DNA from: Kutzneria kofuensis
GTDB taxonomy: Bacteria; Actinomycetota; Actinomycetes; Mycobacteriales; Pseudonocardiaceae
Direction of reading: 5' to 3'
Length of the DNA stretch: 64,000 nucleotides
Assembly: GCF_014203355.1 (NCBI RefSeq)
Contig: NZ_JACHIR010000002.1
Coordinates: 1-64,000, forward strand
Part shown: in pieces, positions 20,202 through 29,209 of the stretch
Layout: the number at the start of each line of letters is the position of its first letter
Position numbering within the stretch: the stretch's first letter is position 1
Notes under the pieces: model-generated
The model's input: only the letters and a program-made list of their open reading frames with translations
What the model was told of the DNA's origin: nothing
Database searches by the model: none
Program-made: the position numbers and the translations under genes

Positions 20202-20615
20202 ATGTCCACCGCCGAGGTGAAGCCGGCGAAGATGCCGTCGCAGTCGCGGTCCGAGCTGTCGGTGTTCGACCGCTTCGCCGACCTTGTCGGCCGCATGACG
20301 TCCCGCGCCGCGTTCTTCGTGTTCTGCGTGCTTCTCGTGCTGCTGTGGGCGCCGTCCTACTTCATCTTCGGCAGCGTCGACACCTGGCAGCTGATCATCA
20401 ACACCGTCACCACCATCGTGACCTTCCTGCTGGTCGCCTTGCTGCAGAACACCCAGAAGCGGTCCGACGACGCCGTGCAGCAGAAACTCAACGCCATCGC
20501 GCAGGGCCTGGCCGACATGATGGGCCGCACCAGCGCCGGTGAGCAGCGCGAGCTGGCCGAGGACCGCAAGGAGCTGCTGAAGGCGGTCGGCCTGGAGGAC
20601 CGCGAGGGCAGCTGA
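20202..20615 (+). CDS. low-affinity iron permease-like small membrane protein
   Basis: A 137-aa protein with two adjacent membrane helices (~35-57 F-F-V-F-C-V-L-L-V-L-L-W-A-P, and ~65-86 I-I-N-T-V-T-T-I-V-T-F-L-L-V-A-L-L-Q-N-T-Q). The second helix with T-T-I-V-T-F-L-L-V-x-L-x-Q-N-T is the hallmark of the Fet4/low-affinity iron permease family (short bacterial members). A charged helical C-terminus follows (A-E-D-R-K-E-L-L). Transport activity of the short bacterial homologues is unproven. ATG 20202 is chosen by the conserved core; the ribosome site is weak. Confidence 0.75.
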   Translation: MSTAEVKPAKMPSQSRSELSVFDRFADLVGRMTSRAAFFVFCVLLVLLWAPSYFIFGSVDTWQLIINTVTTIVTFLLVALLQNTQKRSDDAVQQKLNAIAQGLADMMGRTSAGEQRELAEDRKELLKAVGLEDREGS

Positions 20616-20680
20616 CGCCGGCCGCACCTGTGCCGGTTCTGGGATACTTCCCGCGCTTACCAGTGGGACGCGGGGGGACG

Positions 20681-21529
20681 ATGATGATCTTGGTGACCGG
20701 CGCGAGCGGGAACGTCGGATCGGCGCTGCTGGGTTGTCTGCGCGCCGAGGGCGTGGCCACCCGCGCGGCCTATCGCGACCCGGGCATGACCGCCCGGGCG
20801 ATCGAGTCGGGACGGTCGGCGGTCACGCTCGATCTGGCGGAGCCGCGGACGCTGGGCCCGGCGCTCGACGGTGTCGAAGCCGTCTTCCTGCTCGGCGCGA
20901 TGGGTCCGGCGCAGACGGCGCAGGAACTCACCATGCTCGACGCGGCCCGCGCAACGGGCACGCGAGTGGTCAAGCTGTCGGTCTGGCGCGCGGACGAAGG
21001 TCTGTCGCCGGTCGCCCGGCTGCATCGGCCCGTCGAACAGGCGTTGTTCACGTCCGGTCTACGGTGGACGGTCCTGCGGCCCAACTTCTACCTGCAGAAC
21101 TTTCTGCGCCAGCCGTCCATTCGAGACGCCGGCGAGTTCAGTTTCCCACTGATCACGGCCCCGATCAGTTTCATCGACGCCGGGGATGTCGCCCGGGTGG
21201 CCGCGCGGGTCCTGACGACGGACGGACATGACGGTCGCGTCTACCCCCTGACCGGACCGAAGGCCTTGACCTACACCGAGGCCGCGGCGGTGTTCGGCGA
21301 CGTCCTGGGCCGGCGGGTGCGCTACGTGGGGCCACCGGACGACGAGGCGCGCGCCGCGATGCTGAGCCGAGGAATGCCGGAGTTCCACGCTGACGCTCTG
21401 ATCGACGTGGCCCGCGCTTACCGGGACGGTGGCGCCGACACGGTGACGTCGGCCGTACCCGATCTCACCGGCCGTCCGGCCCTCGGGTTCGCCGACTTCG
21501 TGCGCCAGCACCGTGACGTGTTCGGCTGA
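20681..21529 (+). CDS. NmrA-like atypical short-chain dehydrogenase/reductase
   Basis: A 282-aa NAD(P)-binding protein of the atypical SDR (NmrA/HSCARG/QOR2-like) group. The Rossmann start is M-M-I-L-V-T-G-A-S-G-N-V-G at the N-terminus. Downstream blocks are V-F-L-L-G-A-M-G and W-T-V-L-R-P-N-F-Y-L-Q-N-F. It lacks the classical Tyr-x-x-x-Lys catalytic pair at the usual place, as many members do, so it may sense redox state or reduce quinones. The start ATG 20681 has a G-rich ribosome site (ggggggacg). It stands alone. Confidence 0.85.
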   Translation: MMILVTGASGNVGSALLGCLRAEGVATRAAYRDPGMTARAIESGRSAVTLDLAEPRTLGPALDGVEAVFLLGAMGPAQTAQELTMLDAARATGTRVVKLSVWRADEGLSPVARLHRPVEQALFTSGLRWTVLRPNFYLQNFLRQPSIRDAGEFSFPLITAPISFIDAGDVARVAARVLTTDGHDGRVYPLTGPKALTYTEAAAVFGDVLGRRVRYVGPPDDEARAAMLSRGMPEFHADALIDVARAYRDGGADTVTSAVPDLTGRPALGFADFVRQHRDVFG

Positions 21530-21561
21530 CGACGTCTGGACAACCCGACACTTTCCGTCCA

Positions 21562-21601
21562 ACTAGACACCTTGACGATATCTGTCTAGTTTGACAAGGT
21601 G
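21562..21601 (+). promoter_or_regulatory. nested inverted repeats, probable TetR operator
   Basis: Two overlapping dyads lie immediately before the TetR gene: ACTAGACA (21562-21569) with TGTCTAGT (21583-21590), and CACCTTG (21568-21574) with CAAGGTG (21595-21601). All arms match perfectly. The block ends 5 bp before ATG 21607 and is unusually AT-rich for this genome, fitting a promoter/operator. Confidence 0.65.
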
Positions 21602-21606
21602 CCGTT

Positions 21607-22260
21607 ATGACGGACGACCGGAGCGATCGGATCCTCGACGCCGCGCTGCCGGTGTTCTGCCGGTACGGCTACGGCAAGACGACCATGCAGGACGTCGCCC
21701 GCGCGGCGGGCATCTCCCGAGCCGCCCTCTACCTGCACTTCGCCACCAAGGAAGACCTCTTCCGGGCCGGATCGCGCCGGGCCCACGCCCGAGCGCTCGA
21801 CCAGGTGGACGCGGTGCTGGCGGAGCCGACTGACGTGGTCTCCCGGGTCAGCACGGCGATGGCCACCTACTTCGGCGGCCTGATGGCCCAGATCTCCTCG
21901 AACACGCACGGCGGCGAACTGTTCGACGCCAGCCTCTCGGTCAGCGGCGACAGCGTCGGCGAAGCCAACACGGCGCTGGTATCGCGGCTGGCCGCGGCGT
22001 TGGACGCGGCCGCGGCGGCGGGCGAGGTCAGCTTGTCCACTGTGGACACCACCGGCGAGGAGCTTGCGCGCCTGCTGCTGGCGACCGCGGACGCGCTGGC
22101 GAAAGCAAGCCCCGACCCGCAGGTGTGGCGCGAGCAACGAGCCCTGCTCTTTCGGCTGGTGAGCGCGGCGATCACCCCACCCGAGCCGACACCGCCACAG
22201 CCGACACGTCGTCGAGCCGCATCGAAGCCGTCCGTTGCTGCTCGGAGGGCAGAGCGATGA
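21607..22260 (+). CDS. TetR/AcrR-family repressor
   Basis: A 217-aa regulator. The N-terminal helix-turn-helix is complete: I-L-D-A-A-L-P-V-F, Y-G-K-T-T-M-Q-D-V-A-R-A-A-G-I-S-R-A-A-L-Y-L-H-F-A-T-K. The C-terminal ligand domain is Ala-rich and variable, with a basic tail. The gene stop overlaps the esterase start by ATGA, so the two are translationally coupled. The simplest reading is a repressor of its own operon, acting at the dyads 21562-21601, that is relieved by a substrate or product of the esterase. Confidence 0.9.
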   Translation: MTDDRSDRILDAALPVFCRYGYGKTTMQDVARAAGISRAALYLHFATKEDLFRAGSRRAHARALDQVDAVLAEPTDVVSRVSTAMATYFGGLMAQISSNTHGGELFDASLSVSGDSVGEANTALVSRLAAALDAAAAAGEVSLSTVDTTGEELARLLLATADALAKASPDPQVWREQRALLFRLVSAAITPPEPTPPQPTRRRAASKPSVAARRAER

Positions 22261-23723
22261 CCCAGCCTGTGGTGTCGACACGCCTGGGTGCGGTTCGCGG
22301 GCGCACCGTCGGCGGAATCACTGTGTTCAAAGGCATCCCGTACGCGGACGCACCCGAGGGGGCGTTGCGGTTCAAGCCGCCGGCTCCCGCGCGGGCATGG
22401 GCGGGCGTCCGGGACTGCGCGGAATTCGGCAGCGCCGCGCCACAACTCGCACCCGCCCCGGGAGCGCCACCGGCATGGCGGCCCGGTGACGGAATGGACT
22501 GCCTGACGCTGAACGTGTGGACCCCCGATCTCGGCGCGGCCGGCTTGCCCGTGATGGTGTGGATCCATGGCGGGCTGTGGAAACACGGTACGGCCGCCAT
22601 GCCGCAGTACGACGCGACCGCGCTGGCCAGGTCCGGGGTCGTAGTGGTCACCATCAACTACCGGCTCGGGTTCGAGGGCTTCGGCCACCTGCCCGGTGTC
22701 CCGGACAACCGTGGCCTGCGCGACCAGATCGCGGCCCTGGAGTGGGTCCGGTCCACCATCTCCGCGTTCGGCGGCGACCCCGCGAACGTGACCGTGTTCG
22801 GTCATTCCGCCGGCGCCGCGTCCACCGTCCTGCTGATGGCCGCGCCGGCCGCTGCCGGACTGTTTCGCCGGGCCATCGCCCAGAGCATTCCCGCCGGGTA
22901 CCGGCCCCGGAGCGAGGCCGCAGCCATCACCGCGACGATCGCCGAAGCCGCCGGCGTGGCCGCCACCTGGGACGGGTTCGCGTCTCTACCGCCGGAGGCG
23001 ATCCTCGCCGTGCAGGACACGCCACTGCGCGCCCGGAACGCCGGCTTGACCGCTTTCGGGCCCGTCATCGACGGCGACCTGGTCACGGGACCACCCCAGA
23101 CGGCCCTGGCCGGCGGTGTCGCCCGTGAGGTGGACCTGATCTGCGGCTTCACTCACGAGGAATACCGCGGCCAGGACGGGCCGCCCCCGCCCGGCGTCGA
23201 CCTGCCGGCCGTCGCCGCCGCGCTCGGACTACTCCCGGACGCAGCCGACGCGTACCGGCGGGCCCACCCCGGCGCCAGCAACGCCGAGGTGTTCACCGTG
23301 ATGCTGTCCGACGCCCTTGTCCGGATGCCGACCATCCAGACCGCCCAGACGCACGCCGCGGCGGGCGGGCGCACCTGGCTGTACGACCTCGCTTGGTCCA
23401 GCCCGGGTCTCGGAGCCGGTCATGGGCTGGACATCCCGCTGATCTTCGACACCGCCGCCACCCGGTACGCGACACGCTTCCTCGGCACACCGACACCGCC
23501 CGGATTCGACGTGCTGTCCGAACAGATCCGCAGCGCCTGGACCAGCTTCGCCACCACCGGGGACCCCGGCTGGCCCGGATTCGACCTCGCCCACCACCGG
23601 ACCCGCATCTGGGACCTTCCGCCCCGCGACGCCGACGATCCACTCGCGGACTCCCGCCGCATCTGGCAGCACACGCACGCCGCACCATCGGGTCGCGAGA
23701 GCACGCATCACGCCGGCGGCTGA
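22257..23723 (+). CDS. type-B carboxylesterase
   Basis: A 488-aa alpha/beta-hydrolase of the carboxylesterase/lipase family. It has G-I-P-Y-A near the N-terminus, E/D-C-L-x-L-N-V-W at ~83-89, oxyanion-hole W-I-H-G-G, nucleophile Ser184 in G-H-S-A-G (His in place of the common Glu), and the catalytic His in G-A-G-H-G-L-D-I-P-L-I-F. No signal peptide is present. ATG 22257 overlaps the TetR stop. The 3' end overlaps the convergent BrkB gene by 16 bp. The substrate is unknown. Confidence 0.9.
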   Translation: MTQPVVSTRLGAVRGRTVGGITVFKGIPYADAPEGALRFKPPAPARAWAGVRDCAEFGSAAPQLAPAPGAPPAWRPGDGMDCLTLNVWTPDLGAAGLPVMVWIHGGLWKHGTAAMPQYDATALARSGVVVVTINYRLGFEGFGHLPGVPDNRGLRDQIAALEWVRSTISAFGGDPANVTVFGHSAGAASTVLLMAAPAAAGLFRRAIAQSIPAGYRPRSEAAAITATIAEAAGVAATWDGFASLPPEAILAVQDTPLRARNAGLTAFGPVIDGDLVTGPPQTALAGGVAREVDLICGFTHEEYRGQDGPPPPGVDLPAVAAALGLLPDAADAYRRAHPGASNAEVFTVMLSDALVRMPTIQTAQTHAAAGGRTWLYDLAWSSPGLGAGHGLDIPLIFDTAATRYATRFLGTPTPPGFDVLSEQIRSAWTSFATTGDPGWPGFDLAHHRTRIWDLPPRDADDPLADSRRIWQHTHAAPSGRESTHHAGG

Positions 23724-24739
23724 TCAGCCGGCCGGGCCGCGTCGCTCCGTCGGCTGGTGCTTTCCTCCCCGGCCCGGGGCGGGAACCGCACCCGAATGTG
23801 TGCCTGCTCGACCAGTTGCTCGGTGCGGGCGTACGCGGCGTAGGCCTGCCGGTCGGCCGGCGTCAGCGGCGCCTCGCCGACGAACGGGGTGAGCAGGCTG
23901 CGTGGCCACAGCCGCAGCACACGGACTGCGTTGACCTCGGCGCCGAGCACGGCGACGGTCGCGCCGAGGTACAGCCAGATCATCAGCCCGATGACGAGGC
24001 CGAAGGCGCCGTAGGTCGCGCTGCTGCCGCGCAGTTCGTGTTCCAGCAGGTAGGTGCCGCCGATCTGCAGTCCCTGCCAGAGCAGAGCCGACACGACCGC
24101 ACCGGGCAGGAGCTGCCCCCGCGCGAAGTCCCGCGCCGTCAGAACGCGGAAGGCGAGCAGGAACAGCAGCACGTTGACGACGAGTGCGCCGAGGTTGGCC
24201 AACAGCGCCACGAGCACGTCGTTCGAGGCCAGGTCGGAGGCGACCGTGGTCAGGCCGGTCAACGCGGTCGTGAGCAGAACACCGAGGCCGAGCGTGGCCA
24301 GCAGGAGCAGGCTCCGGGCGTAGAAGCCGAGCAGGTTGGGTCGTTGCACCCGCGGCACGGCCCAGATCTTGTTCAGCACGGTCTGGCCCGCGCCGGCCAC
24401 GCCCAGCGCGCCGTACAGTGCCGCCGCGGCGCCGAAAGTCACGCCGAAAACGTTGCCCTGCAAGGAATGCACATTGGACACGATCTGCTGGCCGAGCACC
24501 GGGAAGTCGGTCAGCGCCGAGTGCAGCACCTGCTGTTGCAGCGCGACGTCGTCCTGCATGACGAAGCCGAGCACGGTCACCAGGAGCAGCAGGAGCGGGA
24601 ACAGCGACAGGAACCCGTAGTAGGTCAGCAGCGCCGCCAGGTAGTAGCCCTGGTCGTCGACGAACTTGTAGCAGACCGCGAGCGGGAAGCCAGCCCAGCG
24701 ATGCCGCTGCTGGAACTCGTCGGACCGTACCGCAACCAA
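23708..24739 (-). CDS. YihY/BrkB-family inner membrane protein
   Basis: A 343-aa protein with about six membrane helices. The family core is visible: Y-Y-L-A-A-L-L-T-Y-Y-G-F-L-S-L-F-P-L-L-L-L, N-K-I-W-x-V-P, then Y-G-A-F-G-L-V-I-G-L-M-I-W-L-Y-L. The C-terminal ~60 residues are soluble and charged. It was once called ribonuclease BN, but the family is now regarded as a membrane transporter or envelope protein of unclear substrate. The only start compatible with the full core is TTG at 24739, so the exact start is uncertain. Confidence 0.82.
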   Translation of the reverse strand: MVAVRSDEFQQRHRWAGFPLAVCYKFVDDQGYYLAALLTYYGFLSLFPLLLLLVTVLGFVMQDDVALQQQVLHSALTDFPVLGQQIVSNVHSLQGNVFGVTFGAAAALYGALGVAGAGQTVLNKIWAVPRVQRPNLLGFYARSLLLLATLGLGVLLTTALTGLTTVASDLASNDVLVALLANLGALVVNVLLFLLAFRVLTARDFARGQLLPGAVVSALLWQGLQIGGTYLLEHELRGSSATYGAFGLVIGLMIWLYLGATVAVLGAEVNAVRVLRLWPRSLLTPFVGEAPLTPADRQAYAAYARTEQLVEQAHIRVRFPPRAGEESTSRRSDAARPADQPPA

Positions 24740-24836
24740 TCCGCCACCCCGCTCCGCTCGATCTTCTCCCGGTGTACCCAGCGGGCGCCCGCTCCTACCG
24801 CGCCGCCATGCTCACCGGCGGGCCGAGGATCCGGGG

Positions 24837-27800
24837 TCACGGCCAGATGGCCGCGACCGCGTCGACGGCCCGTACGACGGCCGGGCGACCGGCGGGGCCG
24901 GCGAGAGCGGTGATGACGGGGCCGAGGTCCCGCAGGTGGGCCAGGAAACGGCGGCGGTCCAGGCCGGCCAGGCCATGCAGGGTCGCCCGCCACACCTCGT
25001 ACAACTCCGGCGCGGGCAGCCGGGCGAGCTGGTGTGCGTGGCGGGTGACGACCTCGAGCCGGAGCAGGGGGCCGCCCATCTCCTCGGCGACGGTGAGGCA
25101 CGAGGCGAGCAGGCCGCGCTCGGCGACGGCGAAGAGCCAGTCGACGTTGCCGCGCCGGCGGGCGACGTCCAGGGCGGCGGGCAGCAGGTCCGCGGGCAGG
25201 AATCGCGGCAGCGGGGCGGCGGTGATGGCGCGTTCGGCGACGTCCAGGAGCCGTGCGGGCAGATGCGCGGCCAGGGCGGCGGTCTGGTCGGCCGGAAGGG
25301 TGTCGGTGGACTTGTCGACGATCATCCGCAGGACGATGTCGGCGACCTCGGTCAGATGGGGTTCGGGCAGGTGGGGCAGCAGCACGATGAACAGCCCGAT
25401 CCGGTACCGCAGCATCCAGGTCTCGTAGTCACGGCCGTATCGCGCCGTCCGGGCCTGGTCGATCGCGTGGTCGACCAGCATACGGAGAACGTGGTCGCGA
25501 TCCGACGACGGCGGCCAGGCGCGGACGGCCGCGAGGGCGGCGAAGATCGGCGACTGGGCGTCCGTGAAGCCCCAGGACCGGGGCCGCCACGTTCCCCGCT
25601 CGACCGCCACCTGGATGAGCTGCAGGGCCTCGGTTCGGTCCGGCTCGGACAGGTGAGGAACGAGCCCCAGGATCGCCGTGACACTCCCACGGTCCGGTCC
25701 CGACCAGGTGTTGACCGGTCGCGCCACCCTGCGCAGCGCGGCGAAGGCACGTGCGGCGAGGTCGGCCGGCAGGTGTCCGGCCACGGCGCCAAGGGCGCCG
25801 CGCGGCGCCGGGTCGGTGCTGGCGAGCCACTCGGACAGAAGACCGACCGCTTCCCCGGCCTGCGGCTCGGGCAGGTGCGGCGCCAGCACGGCGAGTCCGG
25901 CGGCCCGGGAGTCGACGTCGGAGATCTCCCGGACGGCCGCGAGGGCGTCGAGCAGCAACGGGTCGGACAGGACGTCGACGAGGGGCGCGAGCAGTGCGGC
26001 GCCGGGGCGCGCGATGACGTCCCGCAGCATCGACTGGGGCAGGAACGGCCCCAGGGCTCGGATGGCTCGGCGCCGCGCGTGCGGTTCGGAGATGCGCTCG
26101 GCGAAGTCCAATGCCTTGGCCATGGCGTCGTCCGGCAGCCGGCCCGCCAGCTCCGCCAGCGCGGCGGCTTGGTACGGGGCCGCCATGGCACTGAGATCCC
26201 TTGCGCTGTAGGGCGATGGCGCGGCGCGGATCAGCTCGTCGAGCCGGGCGGCCGGGGTGGGGTCGGTCGGGTCCGGCCGGTTGTCGGCGAGCGTGATCGC
26301 CGTGGCGGACCGCATCTCGGCGTCGTTGATCGGCTCGGACGCGACCTCGGCGAGCTGCCGGCGGACGTCGGCAGCCGTGACGGCGTCGCCGGATTCCGGC
26401 GGCGGCGACTGGATGTCCGTCAGCCGGGCGAGGATCCCCGCCGTGGCCTCGCCGAACGCCGCGTCGTCCGGCAGTTCGCAGATCCGCCGCAGCTCGGCGG
26501 CGTCATCGGACCAGCCGACCTGCGCCAGGGCGGCGGCGATCCGGTCGAGCGCGGTGCTGCGGAACCCGGTGTGCCGATAGAGTTCGCCGAACTGGCTGCC
26601 GTAGTGGCCGACGTTGCCGCCGGCGACGCGGCGTTGATCGGACAGCTGCCGCGCGTTGTCGAGCGCCGCGGCGACGGCCCGTCGACGCAGATCCAGCGGC
26701 AGCAACGGGATGAGCCCGGCGAGCACGGCCACCCGCCGCCCCGCCGCCGGTTCCGTGCCGGCGGCCACCAGTCCCTCCGCGGTGGCGACCGCCTCCAGGA
26801 AAGCCTCGCCGCGCAGCGGTTCCGGCAGCACCGGCGCCAACGCCGCCAGGGTTTCGGACCGGTCCGGCGCCGATCGGTGCAGGCGGGCGTAGCCCAGGGT
26901 CTGCTCGGCGCTCCACACGCCGGTACGGGCCAACTCGCGCAGCAACGCCGTCGGCAGGACCCGCGTGCCCACGCTGGCGACGGCCAGCGCCCAGCGCAGC
27001 TCGTCGGCCAGGTACGGAGCCGGCCGACCGGCTGCCACCGCCGAGCGATCGGCCTGCTCGGCGGCGCGCCACGCCAGGTCGAGGTCGGCGAGCACACCGT
27101 CGTATCCGTCGTTGCGGCGGCTTCGGCGCTCGGCGATCCAGGCCGCGTCCACCAGGGACTGCAACGGCCCGACGTCGCCGGCCTCGTAGAGGTGCACGGC
27201 CAGGCTGTTCAGGCCGTAGTCGTCGCAATGAGACCGATCGCCGCCGAGGTAGGCCACCGCGATGGCGTGGTGCGCGGCCGCCCCGTCGACCCAGTACTCC
27301 TCGGCGCGGTCGCGGTCGAGCAGCAGCTCGGCGAAGGAGGCGTGATACAGCGCGTACGTGCGGGTCGTGGCCGGCAGGGTGTCGTCGGTGTGCAGGAACT
27401 GGCGGAGGTCGGTGAGCGCTCCGCGAACGGTCACCGCCGGCAGGCCGGTGAACCGTGCGACGTGGTCCTCGTCGAGAGGCTGTTGCGCGACGGCGAGAAC
27501 GGCCAGGACCGCGGCGATCTCCCGGTACCGTCCGCGTTGTCCCGGGCCGGCCAGGCGATACAGGAAGTCCAGATAGACGCCGTCCAAGCCGCGCGGCAGC
27601 GCCGTGATCGCAGCGCGGGTGACGGGAATCCGTTGCTGCGCAAGGTTGAACAGCAGGTGCCGGGTGAACAGGAAGTTGCCGCCGCTGCGGTCCCGCACGG
27701 CCGCGACGAACTGCGGCACGGACAGTTCCGGGGCGAAGTCGAAGTCGGGTGCGAGTCGCTCGACGTACCGCTCGACGTCGTGCAGGGCGAGATTGCGGCC

Positions 27801-28448
27801 GGGGCCCTCACGAGGCGAGAGCACGCACTCCCGGGCGCCCGCCCGCCGCAGCATCCGCACCAGATCGGGCAGCGGACGGCAGGTGAGCACGAACCGCACC
27901 GACGGCGGCAGCTCGGCCGACTGCGCGACCAGGTCGGCGATCGTGACCGAGCCCGGATAGGCCAGGCTCTCGTCCAGCCCGTCGACCAACAGCAGCACGG
28001 GCTCGGTGACCGCCTCGATCGGCGTCCGAACCAGCCGGTCGAAGGCGTCGTCCGCGGAGCCGTCCACGACCAGCGTGCCGACGCCGACCATCTGGCCGGC
28101 GTTGTCCCCCGCGACCGTCTGCTGGATCGTGACGTTGCGGGCCGCGTGCCGCAGCAGCGCCGTGGCGAACGCCGGCTTGGCCGCGGCGAGCTGCTCGCTC
28201 ACCGATTCGGCGAAGGTGCGCGGGATGATCCAGCGGCGGTCCCGCGCCGAGCAGAAGTGCACGGCGTCGGCGTCGCCGGCCACCCGGGCCGCCACCGCGG
28301 TCTTGCCGGCCCCCGGCTCGCCGACGATGAGGAAGAACCGTTCGCCGGCCGGGTCGGCCCGCCAGGCGGCCAGGGCGTCGAGGACCCACTCCCGGCCGGT
28401 GAACTCCTCGGCGCGTTCGGCGAGGTAGCTGGTGAAGTCGAGGATCAC
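24837..28448 (-). CDS. STAND/NACHT-type P-loop NTPase with helical-repeat C-terminus
   Basis: A 1203-aa protein. Residues ~15-300 form a STAND-class NTPase: Walker A G-E-P-G-A-G-K-T (43-50), Walker B L-L-L-V-D-G-L-D-E-S (152-161) with the extra acidic residues of NACHT proteins, and the sensor-like L-T-C-R-P. A helical module follows (~320-450). The remaining ~700 residues are Ala/Leu-rich alpha repeats with recurring L-P-x-x-L, likely a superhelical sensor. STAND NTPases act in bacteria as oligomerising switches in antiphage defence and signalling. The N-terminus has no recognisable effector. ATG 28448 overlaps the stop of the upstream 182-aa gene by 4 bp, so the partner is co-translated and may supply the effector or adaptor part. 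Confidence 0.82.
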   Translation of the reverse strand: MILDFTSYLAERAEEFTGREWVLDALAAWRADPAGERFFLIVGEPGAGKTAVAARVAGDADAVHFCSARDRRWIIPRTFAESVSEQLAAAKPAFATALLRHAARNVTIQQTVAGDNAGQMVGVGTLVVDGSADDAFDRLVRTPIEAVTEPVLLLVDGLDESLAYPGSVTIADLVAQSAELPPSVRFVLTCRPLPDLVRMLRRAGARECVLSPREGPGRNLALHDVERYVERLAPDFDFAPELSVPQFVAAVRDRSGGNFLFTRHLLFNLAQQRIPVTRAAITALPRGLDGVYLDFLYRLAGPGQRGRYREIAAVLAVLAVAQQPLDEDHVARFTGLPAVTVRGALTDLRQFLHTDDTLPATTRTYALYHASFAELLLDRDRAEEYWVDGAAAHHAIAVAYLGGDRSHCDDYGLNSLAVHLYEAGDVGPLQSLVDAAWIAERRSRRNDGYDGVLADLDLAWRAAEQADRSAVAAGRPAPYLADELRWALAVASVGTRVLPTALLRELARTGVWSAEQTLGYARLHRSAPDRSETLAALAPVLPEPLRGEAFLEAVATAEGLVAAGTEPAAGRRVAVLAGLIPLLPLDLRRRAVAAALDNARQLSDQRRVAGGNVGHYGSQFGELYRHTGFRSTALDRIAAALAQVGWSDDAAELRRICELPDDAAFGEATAGILARLTDIQSPPPESGDAVTAADVRRQLAEVASEPINDAEMRSATAITLADNRPDPTDPTPAARLDELIRAAPSPYSARDLSAMAAPYQAAALAELAGRLPDDAMAKALDFAERISEPHARRRAIRALGPFLPQSMLRDVIARPGAALLAPLVDVLSDPLLLDALAAVREISDVDSRAAGLAVLAPHLPEPQAGEAVGLLSEWLASTDPAPRGALGAVAGHLPADLAARAFAALRRVARPVNTWSGPDRGSVTAILGLVPHLSEPDRTEALQLIQVAVERGTWRPRSWGFTDAQSPIFAALAAVRAWPPSSDRDHVLRMLVDHAIDQARTARYGRDYETWMLRYRIGLFIVLLPHLPEPHLTEVADIVLRMIVDKSTDTLPADQTAALAAHLPARLLDVAERAITAAPLPRFLPADLLPAALDVARRRGNVDWLFAVAERGLLASCLTVAEEMGGPLLRLEVVTRHAHQLARLPAPELYEVWRATLHGLAGLDRRRFLAHLRDLGPVITALAGPAGRPAVVRAVDAVAAIWP

Positions 28449-28993
28449 CCGCTGATCCGGCCATCGACCCCGATCACCGTGCCGTCGGCAGTCACCTCGG
28501 TGGCCTCCTGCCGCACCTCGACCGCGGCGCCGGAGCCCACATCGCCCCGCACGCCGACCACACGGCCGGACACCGGGCCGACCGCTTGAGTCACCGTGAC
28601 CAGAGTGCCGGTCGGCTCGCGGTGCTCACCGCGGAAGGTGAAACGCTGGCCGTACGCGGCCTCCAGCAGCGCCCGCAACTCGCCGGCGGTTCGGGCCAGC
28701 TCGTCATCGGTGACGTCGACCTCCTGGAGGCCGTTCGCGTAGGGCGCCAGCCGTGCCCACAGCTCGACCATCGCCGCGTGGTGCTGATCGACGACCGCCG
28801 CGTCGACCTCGGTGCGGGCCGGTGCGGCGTCGAGGGCCGCCGTCGGGACGATCGGCACCTCCAGGGCCTTCCGCCGCTCGTCCCGACGGGTTCGCCACGC
28901 CTTGACCACCTCGGCGACCTGGCCGTAGAGGAACTTGATGCCCTCGGCGGCCACGACGCCGCCGAGCGCGGCAAGGGTGAGAGGGTCGCTCAC
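28445..28993 (-). CDS. uncharacterised partner protein of STAND NTPase
   Basis: A 182-aa protein I do not recognise. The N-terminus has a hydrophobic/amphipathic helix (L-T-L-A-A-L-G-G-V-V-A-A-E-G-I-K-F-L-Y), followed by a basic segment, a helical middle, and a C-terminal beta-rich region of short repeats (G-R-V-V-G-V-R-G-D-V-G-S-G, then V-T-A-D-G-T-V-I-G-V-D-G). It is the promoter-proximal gene of a two-gene unit with the STAND ATPase (ATGA overlap). The conserved pairing suggests a membrane-associated effector or ligand-recognition adaptor; this is inference from context only. Confidence 0.6.
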   Translation of the reverse strand: MSDPLTLAALGGVVAAEGIKFLYGQVAEVVKAWRTRRDERRKALEVPIVPTAALDAAPARTEVDAAVVDQHHAAMVELWARLAPYANGLQEVDVTDDELARTAGELRALLEAAYGQRFTFRGEHREPTGTLVTVTQAVGPVSGRVVGVRGDVGSGAAVEVRQEATEVTADGTVIGVDGRISG

Positions 28994-29138
28994 GCAGCCG
29001 ATGATGACCTACGCCCCGAACCGGGTCAACGACCCGTTCGCGTGGCGGCGGCGCGTCGGCCGCGCGGCACGAGGTCGAGGATCTGCACGGCGGCGGCGAG
29101 CGCCAGCGCATCGACCAGCTCGGGCGCGTCGGCCGCGT

Positions 29139-29167
29139 GAGAACTGATCCGCTCGACTCGAGTTCTC
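29139..29167. promoter_or_regulatory. inverted repeat in divergent intergenic region
   Basis: GAGAACT (29139-29145) and AGTTCTC (29161-29167), perfect 7-bp arms with a 15-bp spacer, between the STAND pair (minus) and the vWA/kinase operon (plus). It is the best operator candidate in this 216-bp region. An A-rich purine run with aaaggag (29181-29188) follows. Confidence 0.4.
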
Positions 29168-29209
29168 CCTCATACAAGGGAAAAGGAGCGGTGTGCCGTA
29201 CCGGGAGGT

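Noticed and set aside
24936-28589. 1217-codon plus-strand open frame opposite the STAND gene
   Set aside because: Composition is Gly/Arg/Gln/Val-rich low complexity, and the minus strand has clear Walker motifs and a coupled partner gene.
29028-29165. Minus-strand fragment with protein-like composition in the divergent intergenic region
   Set aside because: No start codon except an internal GTG, under 50 codons, and it overlaps the only operator candidate; not enough to call a gene.
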